DNA of 64,000 nt from JADLDB01 sp040755835 (GCA_040755835.1 JBFMAB010000070.1:5699-69698); one strand, 5' to 3'; positions 7,669 to 17,095 are shown, counted from the first letter of the stretch. Program-made: numbers and translations. The notes: generated by a model from the sequence alone, not told the origin.

Positions 7669-9873
7669 ATGAACCGACTTCTCCTCGTGGTGGCGGGCGC
7701 TGGCTTCGCCGTGGCCCTCACCGGCTGCTCGGCGGGCCTGTGTGACAAGAACGCGCAGAAGGACCTGTCGTCGAAGGCCGGCGACTGCGCCGACGTGCCG
7801 CGGGGGCCGCTGCTGGGCCCGGCGTCGAGTTGCTCGATGAAGATCAGCGCCTGCAACGACGCCGACCAGGCCCTCCTGTCGAAGGCGATCGACTGCGTGG
7901 GCCAGGTGACGGCCTGCAGCGCGGCGACGCGCGACGTCTACCTGCTGACGCTCGACGGCTGCGTCGACCCGCTCAAGGGCCTCTCGCAGCCCTGCCTCGA
8001 CGCCTTCTTCGGCGGCGTGGTGCCGGGCGAGGACGGCGGCGTCGACGGCGGCGAGGTGGACGCGGGCCCACAGCCCATCACCGACGGCGGCAACGGCGTC
8101 GAGTTGGTCGCGATCGCCGACGGCACGGACATCGCCATGGCGTGGTCGACACGTCAGCCGGGTGACGTGGCCGTGTGGCAGCTCATCGGCAGCGACACCA
8201 TGGGCGTGCGCGACCCCGAGAAGGACATCGGCCCGGGCTCGACGAGCGACCACCTGATCCCCGACTCCGGCCTCGTCACGCACCGCTTCTTCGTGGTCGG
8301 CCGTGACAGCACCGGGAAGATCGCCATGGGCGACCTCGACGCCGGCACGGTGGACGCGGGCTTCGCCATGTGCGCCGGCGCGCTCGACTGCCCGGCCGAT
8401 CGCGTGTGCGACCTCGGCCAGTGCAAGGCGCAGACGTGCATGCTGGGCAGCACCACCTGCCCCGCGGCGTACCAGTGCCTGCCGCCCGGCGTGTGCACCC
8501 GCACCAGCAGCGACGGCGGCAGCTTCGACGCCGGCTTCCAGCGGCCGGACGCGAGCGTCGGCGATCGCGCCCTGCCCTTCGTATCGAACGAGGTGACCGT
8601 CACCACCGGCGAGGCGATGTTCACCAGCGACATCAACCTCGGCGCGTTCTCCGCGCGGCGGCCGGCGGTCGTGGGCATTGACACCGCGCGCGCCTTCGTG
8701 GCGCTCGAGCAGGAAGCGCAGGTGGTGGGCCACGCGTCGTACCGCCGCGGCAAGGACTTCGTCGACGACGCGCTGACGACGTTCCCCGTCGACACCGTCG
8801 GCACCCGCGTGCAGGCCACCTACAACCCCGCCAGCAAGCTGCTGTTCACCTGCTACAACGTCGGCCGCGGCGTGCGCGTGCAGCGCAGCACCGACTTCGG
8901 CAAGACCTGGGGCGTGGCGGCGGTGACGGTGGAGCCGTTCGACGACGGCGGCGTGTCCTCGACGATCCAGGACTGCGACATCGCCCCGTGGCTCAACGGC
9001 GGCGCGTTGATGGTGACGGTGGAGGACGACGCGCTGATGGTGCGGACGATCTCCACCGCCCTGTCGGTGAGCGACCCGGTGCCGGCCTTCCTGTCGGACC
9101 CGGGCACCTACTTCAACCCGCAGCACCCGGCGATCGCCACGCTGCCGTCGGACAGCATCGTCCACATCACCTTCACCGCGACCCGCACCACGGGCGGTGG
9201 GATCCAGGACACTGAGCCGCTCGGCGTGTACCGCGACGGTACCCTGGGCGCTTTCACCCAGCCGCAGGGCCTGGGCGGCCTGACCACCGGCATCCCCAAC
9301 GCGCAGGACTGGACGACGGTGGCGGTCGACCCGAAGTCGAAGCGCGCGCTGGCCGCCTTCGTGTCCGTCGAGCCGGGACCGGGCAACGCCCCGATCTCCA
9401 CCGTCTACACGTCGCTGTGGAACGCCACGACGCGCAAGTGGGTCTCGGGCTCGGACCTCAACGTCTTTGCGTCGAACCAGAACACCACCTTCCTCTTCCC
9501 GCAGAAGGCGCCGGCGACGGACGTGTGGTTCGCTTTCTCCCCGTCGGTCGTCTCGCTGCCGTCGGGCAAGACGTGGCTGTCCTTCGTCGTCGGGCCGCGT
9601 GTGGGCGGCGCCGGTGACTACCGCATGGTGGCCGTCCCGTTCGACTTCGACCTCCAGTCGCCGCTCTCTCTGGCGAAGGGCTGGTACGTGCGGCCGGTGG
9701 TGAACGTCTCGGCGATTCGCGTGCTGGATCCCCGCGGCTCGCTGAGCGCGCCCCAGCCGCCCGTGTCCTCGCTGGCCGCGGATCACCAGCTGTCGATCTA
9801 CGGCGCCTTCATCGAGGGCCTCGGCGCCAGCGGCGAGTTCGAGGGCCGGGGCATCTTCTTCTCCCGGCCGTAA
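7669..9873 (+). CDS. Large lipoprotein with an Asp-box (sialidase-like repeat) region
   Basis: A 734-residue protein. The start at ATG 7669 was chosen because it opens a lipoprotein signal, MNRLLLVVAGAGFAVALTGC, with lipobox LTGC; the frame runs back to 7594 but without a signal there. A Cys-rich N-terminal part is followed by DGG-rich linkers and a segment (about 330-360) of EGF-like Cys spacing. The rest looks like a beta-propeller: it contains an Asp-box-like STDFGKTW, the S-x-D-x-G-x-T-W motif of BNR repeats, and many short W/F strands. No catalytic sialidase residues could be recognised, so a binding role is as likely as an enzymatic one. It is probably expressed with the preceding lipoprotein. 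Confidence 0.7.
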   Translation: MNRLLLVVAGAGFAVALTGCSAGLCDKNAQKDLSSKAGDCADVPRGPLLGPASSCSMKISACNDADQALLSKAIDCVGQVTACSAATRDVYLLTLDGCVDPLKGLSQPCLDAFFGGVVPGEDGGVDGGEVDAGPQPITDGGNGVELVAIADGTDIAMAWSTRQPGDVAVWQLIGSDTMGVRDPEKDIGPGSTSDHLIPDSGLVTHRFFVVGRDSTGKIAMGDLDAGTVDAGFAMCAGALDCPADRVCDLGQCKAQTCMLGSTTCPAAYQCLPPGVCTRTSSDGGSFDAGFQRPDASVGDRALPFVSNEVTVTTGEAMFTSDINLGAFSARRPAVVGIDTARAFVALEQEAQVVGHASYRRGKDFVDDALTTFPVDTVGTRVQATYNPASKLLFTCYNVGRGVRVQRSTDFGKTWGVAAVTVEPFDDGGVSSTIQDCDIAPWLNGGALMVTVEDDALMVRTISTALSVSDPVPAFLSDPGTYFNPQHPAIATLPSDSIVHITFTATRTTGGGIQDTEPLGVYRDGTLGAFTQPQGLGGLTTGIPNAQDWTTVAVDPKSKRALAAFVSVEPGPGNAPISTVYTSLWNATTRKWVSGSDLNVFASNQNTTFLFPQKAPATDVWFAFSPSVVSLPSGKTWLSFVVGPRVGGAGDYRMVAVPFDFDLQSPLSLAKGWYVRPVVNVSAIRVLDPRGSLSAPQPPVSSLAADHQLSIYGAFIEGLGASGEFEGRGIFFSRP

Positions 9874-9882
9874 CCGCGAGGA

Positions 9883-9907
9883 GCGCGGCGGCCGGCCGTC
9901 GCGCCCC
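9883..9907 (+). terminator. Hairpin after the lipoprotein pair
   Basis: GCGCGGCGGCC (9883-9893) pairs with GGCCGTCGCGC (9894-9904) with one mismatch and almost no loop, followed by CCCTTT. The stem is strong but the T tract is poor, so it is only a possible terminator. Confidence 0.3.
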
Positions 9908-9930
9908 TTTCAACCCGGCTGCAACGAGCG

Positions 9931-10134
9931 TCAGAGGACGCGGCGGGCTTGCGCCCAGACGTCCTTCAGGCGGACGCGGGCGACGGCGCGGGCCAGCCGG
10001 CGCCGGGGAGGACCGCCGTCGAGGCGCATGGCCTCGGCGAGCGCGCGGGCGAGCAGGAAGGCCGCCAACACGACGAGGCCTCCGGGCGCCACCGCCACCA
10101 GCACCACTCCCAGCACTCGCAGCCACGTCCACAT
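9931..10134 (-). CDS. Small predicted inner-membrane protein
   Basis: A 67-residue frame starting MWTWLRVLGVVLVAV, with one long hydrophobic segment (residues about 4-30) and a basic Arg-rich tail ending AQARRVL. The frame also runs upstream to ATGs near 10167 and 10260, but those add only Pro/Arg-rich sequence. It is convergent with the lipoprotein gene and divergent from the MoxR gene. No family is recognised. It could be a chance frame in G+C-rich DNA; the Trp and clean membrane segment argue for a real gene. Confidence 0.4.
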   Translation of the reverse strand: MWTWLRVLGVVLVAVAPGGLVVLAAFLLARALAEAMRLDGGPPRRRLARAVARVRLKDVWAQARRVL

Positions 10135-10334
10135 GTTTGTCTGACCCCCGCGCTCTCGCGTCATGTGCAATGCACCCGACGTGCCCGCTGCGGCGGGCTG
10201 ACGCGGCCGCGTCCTTCCGGCGGGTTGCGCTCGCGGGCCGTGGGGGTCGGCTCGCCCCACGCGGTGAGGCTGACACGCGCGTCGCGGTTCTCCGGCGCTC
10301 CCCTTTCGGCCGAGGGCGCTGGTACAAGCGGGCC

Positions 10335-11261
10335 ATGGCCACGCCCTTCCAGTCGGTGGACGACGCCGCCCAGCGCCTCGAACGCGTGGGCTACCTCCCG
10401 TCGCGGCCCATCGCCACCGCCGCCTTCCTGATGGATCGCCTGGAGAAGCCGGTGCTGATCGAAGGGCCGGCGGGCGTTGGGAAGACGGAGTTCTCCCGGG
10501 CGCTGGCCACCGCCCTGGGCCGGGAGCTGATCCGCCTGCAGTGCTACGAAGGCCTCGACGAGGCCAAGGCGCTGTACGAGTGGGAGTACGCCAAGCAGCT
10601 GCTCTATACCCAGCTCCTGAAGGACAAGATCGGCGAGCTGATGGCCGGCGCGGCCTCGGTGAAGGAGGCCGCCGACCGCGTGGCCGCGTCCGACGCCGTC
10701 TTCTTCTCCGAGCGCTTCTTGTTGCCCCGCCCGGTGCTCAAGGCGCTGGTGGCCGAGGAGCCGACGGTGCTGCTGGTGGACGAGATCGACAAGGCCGACC
10801 CGGAGTTCGAGGCCTTCCTGCTCGAGGTGCTGGCGGAGAACGCGGTCACCGTGCCGGAGCTGGGCACCGTGAAGGCCAGGCACGTGCCGCGCGTGGTGCT
10901 GACGTCGAACAACGCGCGCGAGCTGTCCGACGCGCTCAAGCGGCGCTGCCTGCACCTCTACATCGACTACCCGGCGAAGGACCGCGAGCTGGCGATCGTC
11001 CGCGCGCGGCTGCCCGACGCGCCCGCGAAGCTGGCCCAGCAGGTGGTGGCCGCGGTGGCGAAGCTGCGCACGCTGGAGCTCAAGAAGGCACCGTCGATCA
11101 GCGAGACGCTGGACTGGGTGCAGGCGCTGGTGCTCCTCAACGCCGACACTCTGTCACCCGAGCTCGTCGGGCAGACGTTGAACCTGGTGCTCAAGCACGA
11201 GGCCGACGTCGAGAAGGCCCGGCCGCAGGCGCACGCGCTGGCCACCGCCGACCGGGCCTGA
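10335..11261 (+). CDS. MoxR-family AAA+ ATPase
   Basis: A 308-residue AAA+ ATPase with Walker A GPAGVGKT (44-51), Walker B VLLVDEID (145-152), sensor 1 LTSNN and an arginine-finger region ALKRRC. The layout and length fit the MoxR family, whose members act as chaperone-like ATPases that mature or load partner complexes. The ATG at 10335 is preferred over upstream in-frame codons because conserved sequence begins there. MoxR genes usually sit beside a von Willebrand A-domain (CoxE-like) gene; none is present on either side here, so the partner is elsewhere or the function differs. The next gene converges with it. Confidence 0.9.
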   Translation: MATPFQSVDDAAQRLERVGYLPSRPIATAAFLMDRLEKPVLIEGPAGVGKTEFSRALATALGRELIRLQCYEGLDEAKALYEWEYAKQLLYTQLLKDKIGELMAGAASVKEAADRVAASDAVFFSERFLLPRPVLKALVAEEPTVLLVDEIDKADPEFEAFLLEVLAENAVTVPELGTVKARHVPRVVLTSNNARELSDALKRRCLHLYIDYPAKDRELAIVRARLPDAPAKLAQQVVAAVAKLRTLELKKAPSISETLDWVQALVLLNADTLSPELVGQTLNLVLKHEADVEKARPQAHALATADRA

Positions 11262-11276
11262 AGCGGGAGCGACGCG

Positions 11277-11852
11277 TCACTCGGTGGCGCCGTCGCCCTC
11301 GGCCTTCTCGACCTTGTCGAACCAGCCCTTGTAGCCGAGCTTCACCGAGTCACTGGTGAACGTCTCGCCGCGCTTCTTGTCGACGACGTACCACTTTCCG
11401 CCGGACTTCCCGACGAGGTACGTGGACAGCTCGCCCTCGGCAATGCCCTTGTCCTCGACCTGGTAGTTGTCCTCGCTGGTCTCGACGATGATCGTCCCGC
11501 CCCAGCCCGCCTTCGCGCCGGTCAGCTTGTAGTCCTTGAGCCAGTAATTCACCTTCTCGTGGTACCAGGGCGCCATCGGGTGCTTCTCTTCCCCGAGGCG
11601 CTTCTTCCGCTCGGCGATCGCGGCGATCGTCTTCGGGTGGGTCAGCTTCTTCGCGTCGGCCCACTTCTTCGCCTTCACGGCGTTGAGGTACGCGGTGACG
11701 AGCTCCTTCGCGGCCTTCGCCTCGGGCGTGTCCAGATCCGCGGCGGCGGCGGGCGCGGGTGCGGCGGCCTGGCTCTCGGCGAGCTGCGCGCGGGCGTCGA
11801 ATGCGGCCAACCCCACGAAGCAGACGAGCGTGGAAAGGAAGGCGTGGCGCAT
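11277..11852 (-). CDS. Hypothetical secreted protein
   Basis: A 191-residue protein with a signal peptide (MRHAFLSTLVCFVGLAAF, probable cleavage after DARA). An Ala/Pro-rich linker follows. The mature part starts with a helical, Lys-rich stretch (ELVTAYLNAVKAKKWADAKK) and continues as a compact alpha+beta domain with several Trp and Tyr residues. The helix then strand pattern resembles the NTF2-like / DUF4878 type of small exported domains, but this is only by eye. It converges with the MoxR gene, leaving 15 bases. It has no obvious partner. Confidence 0.7.
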   Translation of the reverse strand: MRHAFLSTLVCFVGLAAFDARAQLAESQAAAPAPAAAADLDTPEAKAAKELVTAYLNAVKAKKWADAKKLTHPKTIAAIAERKKRLGEEKHPMAPWYHEKVNYWLKDYKLTGAKAGWGGTIIVETSEDNYQVEDKGIAEGELSTYLVGKSGGKWYVVDKKRGETFTSDSVKLGYKGWFDKVEKAEGDGATE

Positions 11853-12323
11853 GCGTGTGTCTCCCGGCGTGAGGGTGGCCGCGTCGACTTACCACGCGCC
11901 CGTGATTTCAACACAGGGAGAGTGGCGCCCCACGCGAGCGCCTCGAGCACGAGTGCGCGCGCGAGACGCTGGGCAGCGCCCGGGAGGTGGCCGCCACCCT
12001 CGAGGAGCGCGCACCGGTGAGCCGGTGCGGGGGCGCGGCGCTGGCGATCTCAACCGACGGGACGAGGCGCGCTCGGCCTTCGAGCCGGCTCACGCCCGAC
12101 GCGCCGGTGCCCGGGGTGGCCTCCGAGGTGGCTCGCCCTGCGCGCGGGTGCAAGAGAAACTCGCGCCGCCGCTCGCCGAGCAGGAGGCCGGGCAGGAGGA
12201 GAAGAAGGTCGCCACCTTCGACGTGAAGTCCGGCAGCGACGTCTTCCGCTTCGGCTTCGACGAGGAGGTTCCCGGCTCGTTTCCGTCGGACAACGGGAGC
12301 CCCCTCGCGTAGGCTTGCGCGCC
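11853..12323. other. Intergenic region, 471 bases, no convincing gene
   Basis: This stretch lies between a minus-strand secreted protein and the plus-strand REC-J-TPR regulator, so promoters for both should be here. Frames are open on both strands, but none has a good start, ribosome site or recognisable protein. The last 120 bases read in plus as an acidic peptide (VATFDVKSGSDVF) that could be a relic, but it has no start. Confidence 0.4.
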
Positions 12324-14621
12324 GTGGCTCGTCCCGAGACCGTGAACATCCTCATCGTCGACGACGATCGCAGCACGCAGCGGGTGCTGGCGGACGCGCT
12401 GACGAAACAAGGCTTCGTCGTCACCGTCGAGCGCGACGGCGAGTGGGCGGTGAAGACCTTCGAGAAGAAGCCCTTCGACGCGGTGCTGCTCGACCTCCTC
12501 CTGCCCGCGCTCAACGGCTACGAGGTGGCGCACCGCATGCGGTCGACGCCGCGCGGCAAGCGGGTGCCGATCATCATGATCTCCGGCGTGTACAAGAACG
12601 CCATTCACCAGCGCGAGGCGGTGCAGAAGCACGGCGCCTTCGCCTTCCTCGAAAAGCCGATCGATCTCCAGCGCCTCTACGACACGCTGCACGACGCGCT
12701 GGGCGATCGCTACCCGCGCCCGAAGCCGCCCGAGCCGCCGCCGCCGCCCCTCGAGGAGGACGAGGTGACGGGCGAGTACATGGCCGACGATCTCCAGCGC
12801 GAGGAGGTCGCGGTCGTCGAGCGGCACGCCCGCAAGGTGCAGCGTCAGGCGACCGGGCTCACCGCGCGCGGCGACTTCGCGCAGCGCCCCTTCGCCGAGG
12901 TGCTGGCCGAGGTGTACCGCTGGCGCGCGTCGGGCGCGCTGCTGCTGCGCCGCGAGAAGGTGAAGAAGATCGTTTACTTCCGCGACGGCAACCCCGAGCT
13001 GGTGAAGTCGAACCTGCTGGTGGAGTGCCTGGGCCGCGTGCTGGTGCGCGAGAAGATGATCAGCGAGGCCGAGTGCGAGGAATCGCTGCGGCGGATGAAG
13101 ACGAGCCGGCGCATGCAGGGCACCGTGCTGATCGAGATGGGCTGCATCAGCCCGCACAACCTGCAGTACGCGCTGCACGTGCAGCTGCAGGAGAAGCTCT
13201 TCGACGTCTTCCGCTGGGACACGGGCGAGTACCAGTTCAACCCAAAGGTGGCGCCGCCGCCCGAGCCGGTGTCGCTGGGCATGACGTGCGCGCAGCTGAT
13301 CTTCGAAGGCGTGCGCAGGAGTTACGACCAGAAGCGCCTCGCCAGGGCCTTCGCCGGCGTCGACGGGCTGTACGTGCACCCGTCCGACGATCCGCTGCAG
13401 GCGCTGCAGGACGCGGGCCTCGGCGAGGAGGAGAAGGAGCTCCTGCTGCTCGCCGACGGGCACAAGACGGTGGCGACCCTGCGGGCGCTGGAGATCCTCC
13501 CGCCGCTCGAAACGGACCGGCTGCTGTTCGCGATGCGCGCGGCGCAGATGATCATCCTGAAGGACAAGCCGTCGGAGGGCCGGCCGCGCGTGTCCTTCGC
13601 CGAGGTGGCCGCCGCGACGCGGGCCAGCGAGCCGCCGCCTCCTCCGGCCCCCATGCCGCCCCCCCTGCCTCCGGCGCCACCACCGTTGCCGAGGAAGGCG
13701 GGCAGCGCGCAGCCGCCGCCGCCTCCGCCGCCGTCGAAGCCGCCGTTGGAGCTGCCGTGGGACGACGCGCAGCTGGCGCAGCCCATGGCCGCCTCCGGCC
13801 CGCCGCCCCCGCCGGTGCCGTCGGCCTCGCGCGGGAAGAAGAAGGGCAAGAAGGCGCCCGAGCCGGTGGTGGCGCGCTCGGCGGGCTCGCTGTTGCCCGA
13901 GCTGTCCGAGGTGATGAGCCTCCCGCGGCTGTCCAACGAGGAGAGCGTCGCGCGTGAAAAACTGGCCGCGAAGGCCGCGGCGATGCGCAAGCAGGACTAC
14001 TTCGAGATCCTCGGGGTGAAACGCACCGCCACGCGCGAGGACGTCAAGCGCGCCTACTTCGCGCTCGCCAAGGAGTACCACCCGGACAAGCACTTCCAGA
14101 CGGCGTCGGCGGAGCTGCGGCAGCTGGCGCAGCAGATCTACGATCTCATCTCCACCGCGCACGACACGCTCACCGACCCGAACGAGCGCCAGCGCTACCT
14201 GGCGGAGCTGGCCGAAGGCCCGCCTCGTGCCCACGACGAGGACGTGGGGAAGATCCTCGCGGCCGAAGGCAAGTTCCAGAAGGGCGAGGAGCTGATGCGG
14301 CAGCGCCAGTACGGCGACGCGCACAAGGCCTTTCAGGAGGCGATCGCGCTCTACCCGGACGAAGGCGAGTTCCACGCCTGGCTGGGCTGGAGCCTGTTCC
14401 AGGCGGATCCGGGCGCCGCGGAGAGCGCCGTGCGCAGCATCGAGCATGCGGTGTCCTTGAACCCGAAGCTGGACAAGAGCTACCTGTTCCTCGGCTACAT
14501 CCACAAGGCGACGGGTCGCCCGGACAAGGCCGAGAAGCAGTTCGAGAAGGCGATCCAGTCGAACCCGGACTGCACGGAAGCGCTGCGCGAGCTGCGGCTG
14601 CTCGGTCGCCAGAAGCGGTGA
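12324..14621 (+). CDS. Response regulator with DUF4388-like, J-domain and TPR modules
   Basis: About 765 residues. A receiver domain fills residues 7-125: acidic pair in LIVDDDR, phospho-acceptor Asp 57 in LLDLLLP, ISG and the EKP lysine. Residues about 165-330 resemble a DUF4388 (PATAN-like) module, with ALLLRREKVKKIVYFRDG and the CLGRVLVREKMIS helix. A Pro-rich linker follows (about 430-500). A J-domain occupies about 555-620 with the essential HPD (EYHPDKHF), and TPR helices end the protein. J-domains stimulate DnaK, so an Asp-phosphorylation-controlled co-chaperone is plausible but inferred. There is no DNA-binding output domain and no histidine kinase beside it. The start may be GTG 12324 or TTG 12315. 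Confidence 0.9.
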   Translation: MARPETVNILIVDDDRSTQRVLADALTKQGFVVTVERDGEWAVKTFEKKPFDAVLLDLLLPALNGYEVAHRMRSTPRGKRVPIIMISGVYKNAIHQREAVQKHGAFAFLEKPIDLQRLYDTLHDALGDRYPRPKPPEPPPPPLEEDEVTGEYMADDLQREEVAVVERHARKVQRQATGLTARGDFAQRPFAEVLAEVYRWRASGALLLRREKVKKIVYFRDGNPELVKSNLLVECLGRVLVREKMISEAECEESLRRMKTSRRMQGTVLIEMGCISPHNLQYALHVQLQEKLFDVFRWDTGEYQFNPKVAPPPEPVSLGMTCAQLIFEGVRRSYDQKRLARAFAGVDGLYVHPSDDPLQALQDAGLGEEEKELLLLADGHKTVATLRALEILPPLETDRLLFAMRAAQMIILKDKPSEGRPRVSFAEVAAATRASEPPPPPAPMPPPLPPAPPPLPRKAGSAQPPPPPPPSKPPLELPWDDAQLAQPMAASGPPPPPVPSASRGKKKGKKAPEPVVARSAGSLLPELSEVMSLPRLSNEESVAREKLAAKAAAMRKQDYFEILGVKRTATREDVKRAYFALAKEYHPDKHFQTASAELRQLAQQIYDLISTAHDTLTDPNERQRYLAELAEGPPRAHDEDVGKILAAEGKFQKGEELMRQRQYGDAHKAFQEAIALYPDEGEFHAWLGWSLFQADPGAAESAVRSIEHAVSLNPKLDKSYLFLGYIHKATGRPDKAEKQFEKAIQSNPDCTEALRELRLLGRQKR

Positions 14622-14658
14622 GCCCGAAGGTGGGCTCGTCCACCCCGGGCGCAGGGCC

Positions 14659-16071
14659 ATGAGACTTCGCGAGCGCTTCCAGATCGTCCGCCCGCTCGAG
14701 GAGATGGAGCTGGCGCTGGTGCGCGCGTCGCTCGCGCACCCCGGCCTCGTCGACGCGCACGAGGAGGCGGTGCTGCGCACCGCGCTGTCCCTGGCCCGGC
14801 TGTACAAGGTGCGGCAGGACGGGCGCGAGGTCGGCGTCGGCGCGTACCTCGAGCCGTTCCGCGAGGAGATCGAGCGGCGCCTCAAGCCGGTGCTGCTGCA
14901 GCCGACGGTGCGCCGGGAGCTGCTCCTGCCGCACCTGCGGGAGCTGAAAGACCGCACCACCAACACGGCGCACCACCTGGCGCGCCGCGTGGCCGGCCGT
15001 CTGTCGTGGGAGGCGATCGACCGGGAGCTCCGTCACAAGGCGCTGGTGCTGGTGCTGGGCGGCGGCGGAGGCACCGCGTACCCGTACCTCGGCGTGATGA
15101 GCCTGCTCGACGAGTACGGGCTCAAGCCGAAGCTGCTGGTCGGCGCGTCGATGGGCAGCATCCTGGCGCTGTTCCGATCGCGCCTCGATCACTTCGATCA
15201 GGACGAGGTGGTGGGGATCGTCCGCACGCTGTCGTGGCGCAAGCTGTTCCGCGCGGTGTCCACCGAGAACAGGTACGGCGTACCGGCGGCGCTGCGGCTG
15301 TTCCTGCGCTCCGGCATCGGCCGGTGGTTCGGCGTGGACAGCCGCGGGGGGGAAGGACCGGCGCTGAAGGACCTGCCGGTGAAGACGATCATCGCGGTGA
15401 GCGGGATCCGCCGCGGCAAGCTGCCTCACCCGCTCGAGTTCTACGAGAAGCTGATCGCCGCGGATCCGCGCCACCTGCTGAACCCGCTGATCCTCCCGCG
15501 GTGGTTCGCGGCGATCGCCGAGTTCGCGGCCCGCCCGGACATCATGGTGAAGGTGCACCTCGGCGCCGACGACGAGACGGCCGGCTTCGACGCGCTGGAC
15601 GCCGCGGGCTTCTCGAGCGCCCTGCCCGGCATCATCCACTACGACGTGTTCCGCGACGATCCGAAGGCCCACCAGCAGGTGCGCAGGGTGTTCGAGGCGC
15701 GGGGCGTCGCCCGCTTCGTCGACGGCGGCCTGGTGGACAACGTGCCGTCGCGCGCCGCGTGGCGGGCGGTGCACAAGGGGCAGATCGGCACGCGCAACGC
15801 GTTCATCCTCGCGCTCAACGGCTTCTCGGTGAAGCTGCGCACGCCGCTGTGGCTGCCGCTCGAGCGCCTCGCCGAGTTGAACGTCGCCGGCAACCGGCCG
15901 TTCGCGCACCTGCAGCACGACTTCCGGCGCACGCTGAGCCCGCTGGTCATCGTCCCCACGGTGGAGCAGCTGCTCGAGGCGGTGCGGATCGGCCGCGAGG
16001 GCCTCGCGTGGGACATGCCGCTGATCGCGCGCCTCTTGTCGCCCTTGCCGCGGATCATGGGCGCGCCCTGA
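14659..16071 (+). CDS. Patatin-like phospholipase
   Basis: A 470-residue protein. It has the patatin core: glycine-rich oxyanion loop LVLGGGGGTAYPYLG (about 131-145), nucleophile elbow GASMG with Ser 164, and the catalytic Asp in VDGGLVDN (about 355). The Ser-Asp dyad predicts lipid acyl hydrolase (phospholipase A-like) activity. An N-terminal region of about 125 helical residues precedes the core, and a C-terminal extension follows. No signal peptide is seen, so it is probably cytosolic or peripheral. It starts at ATG 14659, 37 bases after the REC-J-TPR gene on the same strand, and may be co-transcribed with it. Substrate unknown. Confidence 0.9.
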   Translation: MRLRERFQIVRPLEEMELALVRASLAHPGLVDAHEEAVLRTALSLARLYKVRQDGREVGVGAYLEPFREEIERRLKPVLLQPTVRRELLLPHLRELKDRTTNTAHHLARRVAGRLSWEAIDRELRHKALVLVLGGGGGTAYPYLGVMSLLDEYGLKPKLLVGASMGSILALFRSRLDHFDQDEVVGIVRTLSWRKLFRAVSTENRYGVPAALRLFLRSGIGRWFGVDSRGGEGPALKDLPVKTIIAVSGIRRGKLPHPLEFYEKLIAADPRHLLNPLILPRWFAAIAEFAARPDIMVKVHLGADDETAGFDALDAAGFSSALPGIIHYDVFRDDPKAHQQVRRVFEARGVARFVDGGLVDNVPSRAAWRAVHKGQIGTRNAFILALNGFSVKLRTPLWLPLERLAELNVAGNRPFAHLQHDFRRTLSPLVIVPTVEQLLEAVRIGREGLAWDMPLIARLLSPLPRIMGAP

Positions 16072-16120
16072 AGCCTTCTTCGCTTGCGTTGGGTGGGGGC
16101 CGCTGGCATTCCGCCCGGCC

Positions 16121-17065
16121 ATGAGCTCGAACGTTGGCGCGACCGTGAAGGCGGAGCAGGTGTGGCTCGACGGCAAGATGGTCCCGTGGAGCCAGGCGAA
16201 CGTGCACATCATGTCGCACGCGCTGCACTACGGCCTCGGCGTCTTCGAAGGCATTCGCGCGTACCGCACCCAGGACGGGAGGCTGGCGATCTTCCGCCTG
16301 CGCGAGCACATGCGGCGCTTCCTCGAGTCGGCGCACATCGTGATGCTGGACATTCCGTACACCGAGGACCAGCTGGTGCAGGCGTGCATCGACACGCTGA
16401 AGGTGCAGCAGCACCTGTTCCCCAACGGCGCCTACCTGCGGCCGATCGCCTTCATGGGCGACGGCGCGATGGGCCTGGGCGCGTACAACCCGACCCGCGT
16501 GTCGGTGTGCGCGTGGGAATGGGGCGCCTACCTCGGCGACAAGGGGATCAAGGAAGGCATTCGCGCCAAGGTGTCGAGCTTCACGCGCATGCACGTGAAC
16601 GTGAACATGGTGCGCGGCAAGGTGTCGGGGCAGTACGTCAACTCGATCCTCGCCAAGCGCGAGGCGGTGCTGGCGGGCTACGACGAGGCGATCCTCCTCG
16701 ACATCTCGGGCTTCGTGGCCGAGGCGTCGGGCGAGAACATCTTCCAGATCCGCAACGGCGTGGTGCGCACGCCGTCGCTGTCGTCGCCGATCCTCCGCGG
16801 CATCACGCGCGACACGGTCATCGAGCTCGTGAAGGACATGGGCCATCCGGTGGAGGAGGTGTCGTTCACCCGCGACGCGCTCTACATCGCGTCGGAGGTG
16901 TTCTTCACCGGCACCGCCGCCGAGGTGACGCCGGTGCGTGAGGTGGACAACCGCAAGGTGGGCGACGGCAAGCCGGGACCGATCACCACCGCGGTGCAGG
17001 ACCTGTACTTCCGCGTGGTGCGGGGCATGGAGCCCAGGTACCTGCGCTGGCTGACGTACGTGTAG
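16121..17065 (+). CDS. ilvE: Branched-chain amino acid aminotransferase (class IV PLP)
   Basis: A 314-residue class-IV aminotransferase, matching E. coli IlvE in length. It should interconvert Leu, Ile and Val with their 2-oxo acids using 2-oxoglutarate and PLP. Visible features are the N-terminal HALHYGLGVFEGIRAY block (about 33-49), the PLP lysine K167 in RGKVSGQYVNS, and the FVAEASGENIF and FFTGTAAEVTPV blocks near the phosphate-binding region. D-amino-acid aminotransferase and aminodeoxychorismate lyase share this fold, but the length and GEN/TAAEV blocks favour IlvE. It sits alone between the patatin and AAA+ genes. Confidence 0.93.
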   Translation: MSSNVGATVKAEQVWLDGKMVPWSQANVHIMSHALHYGLGVFEGIRAYRTQDGRLAIFRLREHMRRFLESAHIVMLDIPYTEDQLVQACIDTLKVQQHLFPNGAYLRPIAFMGDGAMGLGAYNPTRVSVCAWEWGAYLGDKGIKEGIRAKVSSFTRMHVNVNMVRGKVSGQYVNSILAKREAVLAGYDEAILLDISGFVAEASGENIFQIRNGVVRTPSLSSPILRGITRDTVIELVKDMGHPVEEVSFTRDALYIASEVFFTGTAAEVTPVREVDNRKVGDGKPGPITTAVQDLYFRVVRGMEPRYLRWLTYV

Positions 17066-17095
17066 CGGGCGGCGGCTATACTGCCGCCGGTCCCC

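Noticed and set aside
4984..9786. A 1600-codon open frame on the minus strand opposite two lipoproteins
   Set aside because: It is Arg/Ala/His-rich, without motifs or a start, and lies exactly opposite convincing lipoprotein genes. Such long antisense frames are normal in 70% G+C DNA.
11951..12312. A plus-strand peptide ahead of the REC-J-TPR gene
   Set aside because: It has no start or recognisable domain, and reads as low-complexity Arg/Ala sequence for most of its length.
17071..17088. GGCGGC-TATACT-GCCGCC as a terminator for the aminotransferase gene
   Set aside because: There is no T tract and the central TATACT fits a -10 box better; it is mentioned with the downstream gene instead of as a separate feature.
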